DNA of 64,000 nucleotides from CATQGW01 sp964347635. GTDB lineage: Bacteria > Chloroflexota > Dehalococcoidia > Bin125. This document shows, piece after piece, positions 34,722 through 42,616 of the stretch. Made by a program: the position numbers and the translations under genes. Under the pieces are notes generated by a model, which saw only the letters and a list, made by a program, of their open reading frames with translations, was not told the DNA's origin and made no database searches. Within the stretch, counting starts at the first letter, position 1. Each line of letters starts with the position of its first letter. The stretch covers positions 1 through 64,000 of the forward strand of contig CAYFZI010000010.1 of NCBI GenBank assembly GCA_964347635.1, given 5' to 3'.

Positions 34722-35108
34722 TCAGTCTCCCGGCTTGGGCGCGTGGATCGGAATCAGCTTGTCGAAACCGCTGATCTGAAAAACCTCCAAGACCGGGCCC
34801 GGCAGCGATTGCACGCCGAACTCCGTGTTGCGGCTCTGCAGCATCCGCGCGGTCAACAGCAGCACCCGCAGGCCGGCGCTGCTGATGTAGGACAACCCGG
34901 CCAAATCCAGCCGCACGAGCGCGTCCTGCTCCTCGATCGCGCCCTCCAACGCAGTCTGAAACTCGCGCGCGTTGGAGCCGTCGATGCGCCCGGAGATCAG
35001 CGCAGCCAGCATCTGCCCGCCCCGCCTCGCCTCGATCTTGAGATGCACGCTGTCGATCAACGTCCAGCGCTCGGGCGCATCGCCTTGCGGTTCACCGGCG
35101 GCTGTCAT
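34722..35108 (-). CDS. STAS-domain anti-sigma factor antagonist
   Basis: 128 residues, the first gene of the minus-strand regulatory run. The STAS fold is seen in ALISGRIDGSNAREFQTALEGAI and LVRLDLAGLSYISSAGLRVLLLTARM; Ser77 aligns with the serine phosphorylated in SpoIIAA/RsbV. I chose ATG at 35108 because CGGGAG precedes it; the frame is open further upstream but that part is Arg/Gly rich and unlike the family. It is presumably phosphorylated by the RsbW-like kinase and dephosphorylated by the receiver-PP2C protein downstream. Confidence 0.88.
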   Translation of the reverse strand: MTAAGEPQGDAPERWTLIDSVHLKIEARRGGQMLAALISGRIDGSNAREFQTALEGAIEEQDALVRLDLAGLSYISSAGLRVLLLTARMLQSRNTEFGVQSLPGPVLEVFQISGFDKLIPIHAPKPGD

Positions 35109-35272
35109 CCACTCACACTCCCGTCGCAGATCTGCGGCGCCCCTCATCGTACAACCGCCCGCAGCACCCTGCGCGCGCAGCGCTCCCGTGCAGCCGCCGC
35201 TCCGAACGATCCCCAGCAGCAACACTGCGGCGCATACCCTGCCCTGCAGTATGAGCAGCGAAGGAGCGGCCG

Positions 35273-35608
35273 ATGCAGTACATCCTGCTGATCAACCTTT
35301 CACCGGAGAGCGCCAGCGCGGTCGTCGATGATCCGCTGCTGCCGCTCAAAGTCGACCGCAGCGTCATAATCCCGGGCGTCACTGCGCTGGGCGTCTACGG
35401 CGTCCTGGGGCCGTACGACTACGTCGCCATCCTCGAAGCGCCCGACAACGACGCCGCAGCGCGCTGGTCGTTGACCTTCGGCAGCCGGATCAAAGCCAGC
35501 GTCACCACCATGCCGGCCGTGCCAATCTCGCACTTCGGCGAAGACCAGGGCGGCAACGGCCGCGAATCGGCCGAACAAACGATCGGCGGGCAGAGCGCGG
35601 TGGACTGA
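35273..35608 (+). CDS. GYD domain protein
   Basis: 111 residues, a small ferredoxin-like alpha/beta protein of the GYD family (function unknown). The family motif appears as GVYGVLGPYDYVAILEAPDNDAAARW (residues 40-66). AAGGAG lies before the ATG. The C-terminal 25 residues are polar. The stop TGA at 35606-35608 directly abuts the encoded CCA end of the convergent tRNA-Thr gene. Confidence 0.82.
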   Translation: MQYILLINLSPESASAVVDDPLLPLKVDRSVIIPGVTALGVYGVLGPYDYVAILEAPDNDAAARWSLTFGSRIKASVTTMPAVPISHFGEDQGGNGRESAEQTIGGQSAVD

Positions 35609-35683
35609 TGGAGCCGGCGGGGGGATTCGAACCCTCGGCCTACGGTTTACGAAACCGTTGCTCTACCTCTGAGCTACGCCGGC
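35609..35683 (-). tRNA. tRNA-Thr (anticodon CGT)
   Basis: Read on the minus strand, the acceptor stem GCCGGCG pairs with CGCCGGC and is followed by T and an encoded CCA. The D arm is GCTC-AGAGGTA-GAGC. The anticodon arm ACGGT-TTCGTAA-ACCGT gives anticodon CGT, for threonine codon ACG. The T loop is TTCGAAT, with one A-C mismatch in its stem. No intron or second tRNA is nearby. The CCA end touches the stop codon of the GYD gene. Confidence 0.95.
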
Positions 35684-35746
35684 TGAGCAGCCGCAGGCGG
35701 GCGGCCTCCGCCCGGCCCGGACGCGCTGTGCGGCCAAAGTATCTCA

Positions 35747-35752
35747 TAGGAT
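35747..35752 (+). promoter_or_regulatory. Candidate -10 box (TAGGAT) for a leaderless regulator transcript
   Basis: TAGGAT ends six bases before the ATG at 35759, the same spacing as before lysA, and no ribosome site is present. Transcription would start at the A of ATG. Confidence 0.42.
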
Positions 35753-35758
35753 GCTCAA

Positions 35759-36421
35759 ATGTTCCGCGTCACCATCTGGTCGCTCGACGACGAGTTTGCA
35801 CTGCCGCTCGAAGAGCCGCTCCAGCGCAGCGGCCTGCAGGTGCTGCGCGCCGCCCCCGTCGAGGGCTGGACGCCCGATCCGGCCGCCGCACCCGATGTCC
35901 TGGTCGTGGACTGGCGCGACGCCGTGCCGCGCGCGCGCGGCGCCGCCTTCGAGGCCTGGCCCGACAGCCTGCGATTGGCCGTGATCCGCCCGCGCGGCAT
36001 GGACGAGCTCGACCCCGCCCACCAGCTGGACGACTTCGCCGTCGCGCCGCTGCGCGAGACCGAGCTCGTAGTCCGCATTCAGCTGCTGCTCTGGCGGCAC
36101 GGCCGTGCCGTCGGCCGCAACACCCTCTCCGCCGGCGACCTGGTGCTCGACGTGAGCAACTATCAAGTCTTCGAGGGCGGCCGCGCCGTCACGCTGACGT
36201 TCAAAGAGTTCGAGCTGCTGCGCTTCCTGATGACCCACGCCCAGCAGGTCTTCACCCGCGAGACGCTGCTCAACCGCGTCTGGGGCTACAACTACTACGG
36301 CGGCTCGCGGACGGTCGATGTACACATCCGGCGGCTGCGCTCCAAACTCGAAGCGCGCGGGCGCACCTACATCGAAACAGTCCGCAACGTCGGCTACCGC
36401 TTCGCCGCCCCCCTGCGCTGA
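35759..36421 (+). CDS. OmpR-family regulator with atypical receiver, GlnR-like
   Basis: 220 residues. The N-terminal receiver-like domain keeps acidic residues (Asp10, Asp11, Asp51 in VLVVDWRD) but lacks the conserved Lys (Ala96 in DFAVAPL) and the Thr/Ser switch, so normal aspartyl phosphorylation is unlikely. Residues 120-220 are a clear winged-helix domain (LTFKEFELLRFLMTHAQQVFTRETLLNRVWG, then TVDVHIRRLRSKLE and VRNVGYRF). An orphan OmpR-type protein with such a receiver, encoded just upstream of glnA, fits GlnR of actinobacteria. The nitrogen-control role is inference; no sensor kinase gene adjoins. Confidence 0.8.
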   Translation: MFRVTIWSLDDEFALPLEEPLQRSGLQVLRAAPVEGWTPDPAAAPDVLVVDWRDAVPRARGAAFEAWPDSLRLAVIRPRGMDELDPAHQLDDFAVAPLRETELVVRIQLLLWRHGRAVGRNTLSAGDLVLDVSNYQVFEGGRAVTLTFKEFELLRFLMTHAQQVFTRETLLNRVWGYNYYGGSRTVDVHIRRLRSKLEARGRTYIETVRNVGYRFAAPLR

Positions 36422-36475
36422 GCCTCCCCGCCCCTCGCCTGCAGGAAGAGGCGCCGCCGGCAGCGAGAGAATTCA

Positions 36476-36481
36476 TAGGCT
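36476..36481 (+). promoter_or_regulatory. Candidate -10 box (TAGGCT) in the glnA upstream region
   Basis: TAGGCT lies about 130 bp before glnA, in the 188-bp gap after the regulator gene. The same hexamer is the -10 box of the better-supported groES promoter. No good -35 box or clear GlnR-type repeat was seen. Confidence 0.28.
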
Positions 36482-36609
36482 CGTAACCCGCCCGCGGAGC
36501 CTGCGGCGGAAGCGGCGCATACGCTGGCCCCCGACGCCGTGCGGCGTTGCAACCGGCAACCGCGGACAATCCGCCGCCAACCTTGGGCGGCGCGGAGAGG
36601 GAGCTACCG

Positions 36610-38028
36610 ATGACCACGCTGGCCGACGTGCAGGCCCTAATCAACGAGCAGAGCATCACCCGGGTCGACCTGCTGGTGACCGACCTGATCGGGCGCTGGC
36701 AGCACTTCTCGATCCCGGCCGCAAAAGTTGATGAGGACCTCGTCGAGCGCGGCCAGGGCTTCGACGGCTCCAGCCTGCGCGGCTTCCAGGCGATCGACGA
36801 ATCGGACATGCTGCTCCGCCCCGATCTGGACAGCGCACGGATCGACCCCACCGAAAGCACGCCGACGCTGAAGCTGATCTGCGATGTGCACGACCCCCTG
36901 AGCGGCGCCCGCTACTCGCGCGACCCGCGCTACGTGGCCAGCAAGGCCGAAACTCACCTCAAGGCGACCGGCATCGCCGATAAAGCCTTCTTTGGGCCCG
37001 AGCTCGAATTCTTCGTCTTCGACAACGTCCAGTTCGGCCTCGAGCAGAACTCCTCCTTCCACGTGATCGACTCCGATGAGGCCGATTGGAACAGCTCGCG
37101 CGACGAGGACGGCAGCAACCTCGGCTACAAAATCCCACCCAAGCAGGGCTACTCGCCCACCGCCCCCTTCGACACCCTCTCAGACATGCGCTGGGAGATG
37201 GCCGAAGCGATGGGCGCAATCGGCATCCAGTTCGAAGTCCACCACCACGAAGTCTCGACCGGCGGCCAGGGCGAAATCGCCACCCGCTTCAACACGCTCC
37301 GCAACAAGGCCGATGAGACGCAGTGGTACAAGCACATCGTCCGCAACGTGGCCCGCGCCCACGGCAAGACAGCCACCTTCATGCCCAAGCCGATCTTCGC
37401 CGACAACGGCACCGGCATGCACGTCCACCAGTCGCTCTGGCTCGGCGACGACCCGCTCTTCTTCAACGCCGAAGGCTACGCCCAGCTCTCCGATACAGCG
37501 CGCTACTACATCGGCGGGCTGCTCGCCCACAGCCCTTCCCTGCTCGCCTTCTGCGCACCGACGACGAACTCCTACAAGCGCCTCGTGCCCGGCTTCGAAG
37601 CGCCGATCTACCTTGCCTACTCGCAGCGCAACCGCTCCGCCGCAGTCCGCATCCCCACCTACGAGAACACCCCGGCCAGCAAGCGGCTCGAGTTCCGCCC
37701 TCCCGACGCCTCCGCCAACACCTACCTCGCCTTCTCCGCCATGCTGATGGCCGGCCTCGACGGAATCCAGAACCAAATCGACCCCGGCGACCCAACCGAC
37801 ACCGACATCTACGAGATGTCCGCCGAAGAGGCGGCCGGCATTCGCTCCGTGCCCACCTCCATGGAAGAAGCGGTCTCCGCTCTCGCCGATGACCACGACT
37901 ATCTGCTCGCCGGCGGCGTCTTCACCCAGGACGTGATCGACCAATACATCGATTTCAAGCAGACCGAGGCGCGCGACGTCTTCCTGCACCCGGTGCCGGC
38001 CGAGTTCTTCCACTACTTCCACATCTAG
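36610..38028 (+). CDS. glnA: Glutamine synthetase type I
   Basis: Forms glutamine from glutamate, ammonia and ATP; a 472-residue cytoplasmic dodecamer-type enzyme. Motifs: GQGFDGSSLRGFQ (latch and substrate region), FGPELEFFVFD, QFEVHHHEVSTGGQGEI, MPKPIFADNGTGMHVHQSLW (ATP and ammonium site), NSYKRLVPGFEAPIYLAYSQRNRSAAVRIP and RLEFRPPDASANTYLAF. The length and the Tyr in DTDIYEMSAEEA at the adenylylation-loop position fit the GSI-beta subtype. GGAGAGGGAG precedes ATG at 36610. It sits downstream of the GlnR-like regulator, and a second synthetase follows. Confidence 0.95.
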   Translation: MTTLADVQALINEQSITRVDLLVTDLIGRWQHFSIPAAKVDEDLVERGQGFDGSSLRGFQAIDESDMLLRPDLDSARIDPTESTPTLKLICDVHDPLSGARYSRDPRYVASKAETHLKATGIADKAFFGPELEFFVFDNVQFGLEQNSSFHVIDSDEADWNSSRDEDGSNLGYKIPPKQGYSPTAPFDTLSDMRWEMAEAMGAIGIQFEVHHHEVSTGGQGEIATRFNTLRNKADETQWYKHIVRNVARAHGKTATFMPKPIFADNGTGMHVHQSLWLGDDPLFFNAEGYAQLSDTARYYIGGLLAHSPSLLAFCAPTTNSYKRLVPGFEAPIYLAYSQRNRSAAVRIPTYENTPASKRLEFRPPDASANTYLAFSAMLMAGLDGIQNQIDPGDPTDTDIYEMSAEEAAGIRSVPTSMEEAVSALADDHDYLLAGGVFTQDVIDQYIDFKQTEARDVFLHPVPAEFFHYFHI

Positions 38029-38056
38029 GCGCCCGGCTGGAGCGGGAGGGCCCAGC

Positions 38057-39403
38057 ATGGCGGCCGACGCTCAGCGCCAACCAGTCGAGTATCAGCACGT
38101 CCTGCACGCCTGCCGCGAGCAGGACGTGAAGTTCGTGCGGCTCTGGTTCACCGACATCCTCGGCTCGCTCAAATCGGTCGCGATCACCGTCGATGAATTG
38201 CCCAAGGCGCTCGAAGAGGGGCTCGAGTTCGACGGCGCATCGATCGAGGCCTTCGCCCGCCGCGACGAGGCCGACATGGTCGCACGGCCCGACCCGGAAA
38301 CGTTCGTCGTGCTGCCCTGGCGGCCCGAACAGCAGCGCGTGGGGCGGATGATCTGCGACATCCAGCGGCGCAGCGGCGAGCCGTTCGACGGCGACCCGCG
38401 CGGCGTACTGCGCCGCCAGCTGCAGCTGGCCGGCGAGCGCGGATACACCTTCTACGTCGCCCCGCAGATCGAATACTTCTACTTCAAAGGCCCCGACGAC
38501 CCAGCCCCGCTCGACGCCGGCGGCTACTTCGACCTCACCCCGCTCGACGTGGCCAGCGACCTGCGCCGCGAAACGGTGCTGACGCTCGAAGAGATGGGCA
38601 TCGCGGTCGAATACTCGCACCACGAGGCCGCCCCCAGCCAGCACGAGATCGACCTGCGCTACACCGACGCGCTGACAATGGCCGACGCCGCCATGACCTG
38701 CCGCCTCGTCGTCAAGGAAGTCGCGCTCAAGCACGGCGTCTACGCCTCATTCATGCCCAAACCGCTGACCGATGAAAACGGCAGCGGGATGCACGTCTAC
38801 CTCTCCCTCTTCGAGGGCGAACAGAACCTCTTCTTCAACTTGGATGCGCCCGCGCACCTCTCCGACACCGCGCGCTCATTCATCGCCGGGCTGCTCGCCT
38901 ACACGCCGCAGTTCACGCTGATCACCAACCAGTGGGCCAACTCCTACAAGCGCCTCGCGCGCGGCACCGAAGCGCCCGTCTACCTGACCTGGTCGCGCGC
39001 CAACCAGAGCGACCTGGTGCGCATCCCCGAGTATCACCCGGGCCGCCCCGAGGCGACGCGCGTCGAGTACCGCGGCGCCGACAGCGCCACCAACCCCTAC
39101 CTCGCCTTCAGCGTGATGCTGGCCGCCGGGCTGCGCGGAATCGACCAGCAGCTCGAGCCGCCGCCGCCAGCCGAGGACGACGTCTACGAACTCTCCGCCC
39201 AGGAGCGCGCGCAGCGCGGCATCAGCGCCCTGCCGCGCTCACTCGGCGACGCCATCGACGAGTTCGCAGCCAGCGCGCTGATGCGCTCCGTGCTCGGCGA
39301 GCACGTCTGGTCCACCATGCTGGAAAACAAGCGCCTGGAGTTCGAAGCATTCCGCTCCCAGGTCACCGATTACGAGCTGCGCCGCTACCTGCCGGTGCTC
39401 TGA
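38057..39403 (+). CDS. Second glutamine synthetase family protein (GSI-alpha-like)
   Basis: 448 residues, 28 bp after glnA, with GGGAGGG before the ATG. Core motifs are present: EFDGASIEAF, VEYSHHEAAPSQHEIDLRY, MPKPLTDENGSGMHVYLSLF, ANSYKRLARGTEAPVYLTW and RVEYRGADSATNPYLAF. The glutamate/phosphate loop RNRSA of glnA is SRANQSD here, and no adenylylation tyrosine loop is evident, as in the shorter GSI-alpha type. It may be a second glutamine synthetase or have a related ligase activity (gamma-glutamylation of another amine). The tandem arrangement suggests one transcript. Confidence 0.88.
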   Translation: MAADAQRQPVEYQHVLHACREQDVKFVRLWFTDILGSLKSVAITVDELPKALEEGLEFDGASIEAFARRDEADMVARPDPETFVVLPWRPEQQRVGRMICDIQRRSGEPFDGDPRGVLRRQLQLAGERGYTFYVAPQIEYFYFKGPDDPAPLDAGGYFDLTPLDVASDLRRETVLTLEEMGIAVEYSHHEAAPSQHEIDLRYTDALTMADAAMTCRLVVKEVALKHGVYASFMPKPLTDENGSGMHVYLSLFEGEQNLFFNLDAPAHLSDTARSFIAGLLAYTPQFTLITNQWANSYKRLARGTEAPVYLTWSRANQSDLVRIPEYHPGRPEATRVEYRGADSATNPYLAFSVMLAAGLRGIDQQLEPPPPAEDDVYELSAQERAQRGISALPRSLGDAIDEFAASALMRSVLGEHVWSTMLENKRLEFEAFRSQVTDYELRRYLPVL

Positions 39404-39488
39404 GACCCACCCTGCGCGCCCCCCGCCGTCCTCCTGCGGCGCTCAGGCGCGGCGGACACAACAACGGTCGGCGGGGTCGGCGAGGCCG

Positions 39489-41045
39489 CTAGCGCAGCAC
39501 AGCCGCGCTGGCCTCGATCGCCTGCTCAAAGAGGCCGGCGGTGGAATCGTCGATCACATCGAACAGCGGCGTCGGGTAGAGGCCGAGGAAGAAAACCCCC
39601 GCGGTCAGCACGGCGATCGCCAGCGCGAGCGGGCGGGGCACGCGGAAGCGGGCCCGATCGGCCCCCTCAGGCTCGTAGAGGTACATCTGCTTGATCACCA
39701 TCAGGTAGTAGTAGAGCGAGACGAACGAAGCGGTCACGCCGACCGCGCCGAGCCAGAGGAAGCCGTTCGAGAAGGCGGCCTGGAAGATGATGAACTTGGT
39801 CGCGAAGCCGGCAAACAGCGGCATTCCGGCCAGCGAGAAAAGCCCCGCCGCCAGGACGAAGGCGAGGAACGGCTGACGCTCCGCCAGCCCGCGCAGATCA
39901 ACGATGTCATCGCGCCCGCTGCGGTTGTAGAAGGCGATGATCGCGGTGAAGACGGCGATGTTCGTCGCCACGTAGCCGATCAAGTGCAGCACCAGCGCCG
40001 CCGCCGCGTCCTGCGACTGCCCGACCGTGGCCGCGTTGAGCGCCACGATCCCAATCAGCAGATAGCCGACCTGCGAGATCGAGGAGTAGGCCATCAGCCG
40101 TTTGAGGTTGGTCTGCTGCAGCGCCATCAGGTTGCCGGTAATCATCGTCGCCGCGGCGATAATCGCGACAAACCAAGACCACTCGGCGGCGGCCGGCAAA
40201 AACGCTTCGCTGAACAGGCGCAGGAAGAAGGCGAAGGCCGCCGCCTTGCCGCCGGCGCTGAGGAAGGCCGTGATCGGCAGCGGCGCGCCCTGGTAGGCGT
40301 CCGGCGTCCACTGGTGGAACGGCACCGCCGAGACCTTGAAGCCCAGACCGGCCGTGATCAGCACCAGCCCGATCAGCAGGCCCGGCCGCGTCGCATCGGG
40401 GTCGGGCAAACCCGCGTCGCCGCCGCCGGCGAAGTTGGCCAGCTGGCCGGCAATCGAGCGGGCGCCCGAGCCGTCGGGGTCGATCGCGCTGTACGTCGTC
40501 GTGCCGGTCACCCCGTAGATCAGGCTGATCCCGTAGAGCAGCAGCGCCGATGAAAACGCGCCCAGCAGCATGTACTTCAGCGAGCCCTCGTTGGAGAACG
40601 GATTGAGCTTGTTGAAGCCGACCAGGATGTAGAAGGAGAACGAGAGCAGCTCGAGCGCCAGATAGGCGGTGAGCAGCTCGCGGGCCGCCCCGAGCAGCAT
40701 CATCCCCAGCGTCGCAAACAGAATCAGCCCGTAGAACTCCCCGTGGTTCTTGAGCCGATCGCCGGCGAACTGGATCGAGGCCAACACCGTGAACAGCGCA
40801 ATCCCGAGGAAGAAGACGCGGAACAGCACCGTGAAGTGGTCAACGGCCAGCACGTTGGCGAAGTCGTCGTTGGTGTCCCAATAGAACACGGCGGTGAGGA
40901 TCGCCAGGATCAGCAGCGCGCCGGCGGTGGCGTAGCCCCAAACCTCCTGCCGCACCCCGCGGAACAGCAGCGCCCCGGCGACGACCAGCGTGGCTAGAAT
41001 CGCCAGCACGAACTCAGGGATGATCAGGCCGTATTCGAGGTCCAT
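39489..41045 (-). CDS. nuoN: NADH-quinone oxidoreductase subunit N
   Basis: An antiporter-like membrane subunit of complex I, 518 residues, about 14 helices. The conserved segments GMMLLGAARELLTAYLALELLSFSFYILVGF (with the key Glu), FKVSAVPFHQWTPDAYQGAPLPITAFLSAGGKAAAF (with the Lys) and SISQVGYLLIG are all visible. It is the last gene of the nuo run; its stop faces the end of the second glutamine synthetase gene across an 85-bp gap in which no clear terminator is seen. Confidence 0.95.
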   Translation of the reverse strand: MDLEYGLIIPEFVLAILATLVVAGALLFRGVRQEVWGYATAGALLILAILTAVFYWDTNDDFANVLAVDHFTVLFRVFFLGIALFTVLASIQFAGDRLKNHGEFYGLILFATLGMMLLGAARELLTAYLALELLSFSFYILVGFNKLNPFSNEGSLKYMLLGAFSSALLLYGISLIYGVTGTTTYSAIDPDGSGARSIAGQLANFAGGGDAGLPDPDATRPGLLIGLVLITAGLGFKVSAVPFHQWTPDAYQGAPLPITAFLSAGGKAAAFAFFLRLFSEAFLPAAAEWSWFVAIIAAATMITGNLMALQQTNLKRLMAYSSISQVGYLLIGIVALNAATVGQSQDAAAALVLHLIGYVATNIAVFTAIIAFYNRSGRDDIVDLRGLAERQPFLAFVLAAGLFSLAGMPLFAGFATKFIIFQAAFSNGFLWLGAVGVTASFVSLYYYLMVIKQMYLYEPEGADRARFRVPRPLALAIAVLTAGVFFLGLYPTPLFDVIDDSTAGLFEQAIEASAAVLR

Positions 41046-41079
41046 CAGCGCATCTCGTGATTCGTCGCGATGGGCACGG

Positions 41080-42597
41080 TTAGTTGCCGATCGAACTGAG
41101 CGTGAAGAGGCCGCCGATCTCCTCGACGTTCGGCAGCTCGCTGACAGTCTGCGCGATCCGGTCGATGAACGGGTCGGGCCAGACGCCCATAGCGATGATC
41201 GGAGCGATCAACACGAGGCCGGCGAGCACTTCCTTGCGCGACATCTCCTTGAGGTTTTCCCAGCGCGGGTTGAACGGCCCCAGCGCCGCGCGGCCCATCA
41301 GGCGCAGAATGTAGACGGCGGTCAACGCGGCCGAAAGGATGCCCAGCGCTGCGAACAGCGGGAAGGCGTCGATCGCCCCCACGAAGATGTGGAACTCGGC
41401 GATAAACCCGCTCAGCCCCGGCAGCCCGATCGAGGTCAACCCGGCGATCCCAAAGAAGATCACAAACAACGGCATCTTGCGGATGATCCCGCCGAAGACG
41501 CGGATATCGCGGGTGTGGGCCTGGTCGTAGACCGCCCCAACCATGGCGAACAGGAGGGCCGTCATCACGCCGTGGCTGAACATCTGCAGGACCGCACCGT
41601 TAACGCCGATGTTGTTCATCGTGCCCAGCCCCATCAGCACGAAGCCCATATGCGAGACGGAGGAATAGCCGATCACGAACTTCAGATCGGTCTGATGAAT
41701 CGCGGAGATCGCGCCGTACACAGCCGCCACCCCGCCGAGCACCAGCAGCACCGGCATCCAGAAATCGGTGCCGGCCGGCAGAATCTCCATCCCCAGCCGA
41801 ATCACGCCGAACGCGCCCAGCTTCATCAGCACGCCGGCGTGCAGCATCGAGACCGCCGTGGGCGCCGCGACATGGCCGTCGGGCGACCAAGTATGGAAGG
41901 GGAACAGGCCGGCGAGCACACCGCAGCCGATCATGAAGAAGGGGAAGAAGGTGTTGGCGAAGCTGCGGTCGAAGTTGATCTCGCGCAGCACTGCCATATC
42001 GAAGGTGCCCGCGCCGGCCTCCGCGAAGACCGCAAAAATGCCGACAAAGATCAGCACCGAACCGCCGACCAGCACCATGGTCAGCTTCATCGCGCCGTAT
42101 TCCTTGTTCGTGCTGCCCCAGATCACGATCAGCAGGTACATCGGCAGCACGGCCAGCTCATAGGCAAAGAACCAGAAGAACAGATCCTGCCCGATGTACA
42201 CGCCGTAGACGCCGGTGAAGAGCGCCAGGAAGAGAATGAAAAAATCCTTCGGGCGGTGGGTGATCTTCCAGGACACGAGCACCCCGGCAAAGCCGACCAG
42301 CCCGTTGAGCAGCACCAGCGGCGCCGCGATCCCGTCCAGCGCCAGATGCAGCGAAATCCCGTTCTCGCCCAGGAACGCCACGTTCTCGATCCAGGCGTAC
42401 TGCAGCTCGAACTGGAACCCGCCCTCGCCGAAGTCGTAGACGGCGAAGACCCAGATCGAGTCGATCAGCGTGGCGGTTGTGGCGGCCAGCGCGATCCAGC
42501 GCACCGCGTCGACGCGGTGCGAGGGCACAAAGATCGTCAGCAGCGCCGCGCCGCCGGGGATCAGCAACAGCAGCAGGAGAGCTTCGCCAGCGTCCAC
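41080..42597 (-). CDS. nuoM: NADH-quinone oxidoreductase subunit M
   Basis: A proton-pumping antiporter-like subunit, 505 residues. Conserved pieces are FFWFFAYELAVLPMYLLIVIWG (key Glu), LFPFHTWSPDGHVAAPTAVSMLHAGVLMKLGAFG and YSSVSHMGFVLMG. It starts with GTG at 42597, shortly after nuoL, and is followed by nuoN after 34 bp. All expected helices are present, with no truncation. Confidence 0.95.
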   Translation of the reverse strand: MDAGEALLLLLLIPGGAALLTIFVPSHRVDAVRWIALAATTATLIDSIWVFAVYDFGEGGFQFELQYAWIENVAFLGENGISLHLALDGIAAPLVLLNGLVGFAGVLVSWKITHRPKDFFILFLALFTGVYGVYIGQDLFFWFFAYELAVLPMYLLIVIWGSTNKEYGAMKLTMVLVGGSVLIFVGIFAVFAEAGAGTFDMAVLREINFDRSFANTFFPFFMIGCGVLAGLFPFHTWSPDGHVAAPTAVSMLHAGVLMKLGAFGVIRLGMEILPAGTDFWMPVLLVLGGVAAVYGAISAIHQTDLKFVIGYSSVSHMGFVLMGLGTMNNIGVNGAVLQMFSHGVMTALLFAMVGAVYDQAHTRDIRVFGGIIRKMPLFVIFFGIAGLTSIGLPGLSGFIAEFHIFVGAIDAFPLFAALGILSAALTAVYILRLMGRAALGPFNPRWENLKEMSRKEVLAGLVLIAPIIAMGVWPDPFIDRIAQTVSELPNVEEIGGLFTLSSIGN

Positions 42598-42616
42598 GTG
42601 CGTCCTCTCTCAGCCG

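Noticed and set aside
36422..36609. GlnR-type binding site before glnA
   Set aside because: GTAAC occurs once at about 36483, but no properly spaced partner repeat was seen, so no operator is called.
39404..39488. Terminator between the second glutamine synthetase and nuoN
   Set aside because: Several CGCCG/CGGCG matches can pair, but none forms a stem clearly better than chance at this GC content.
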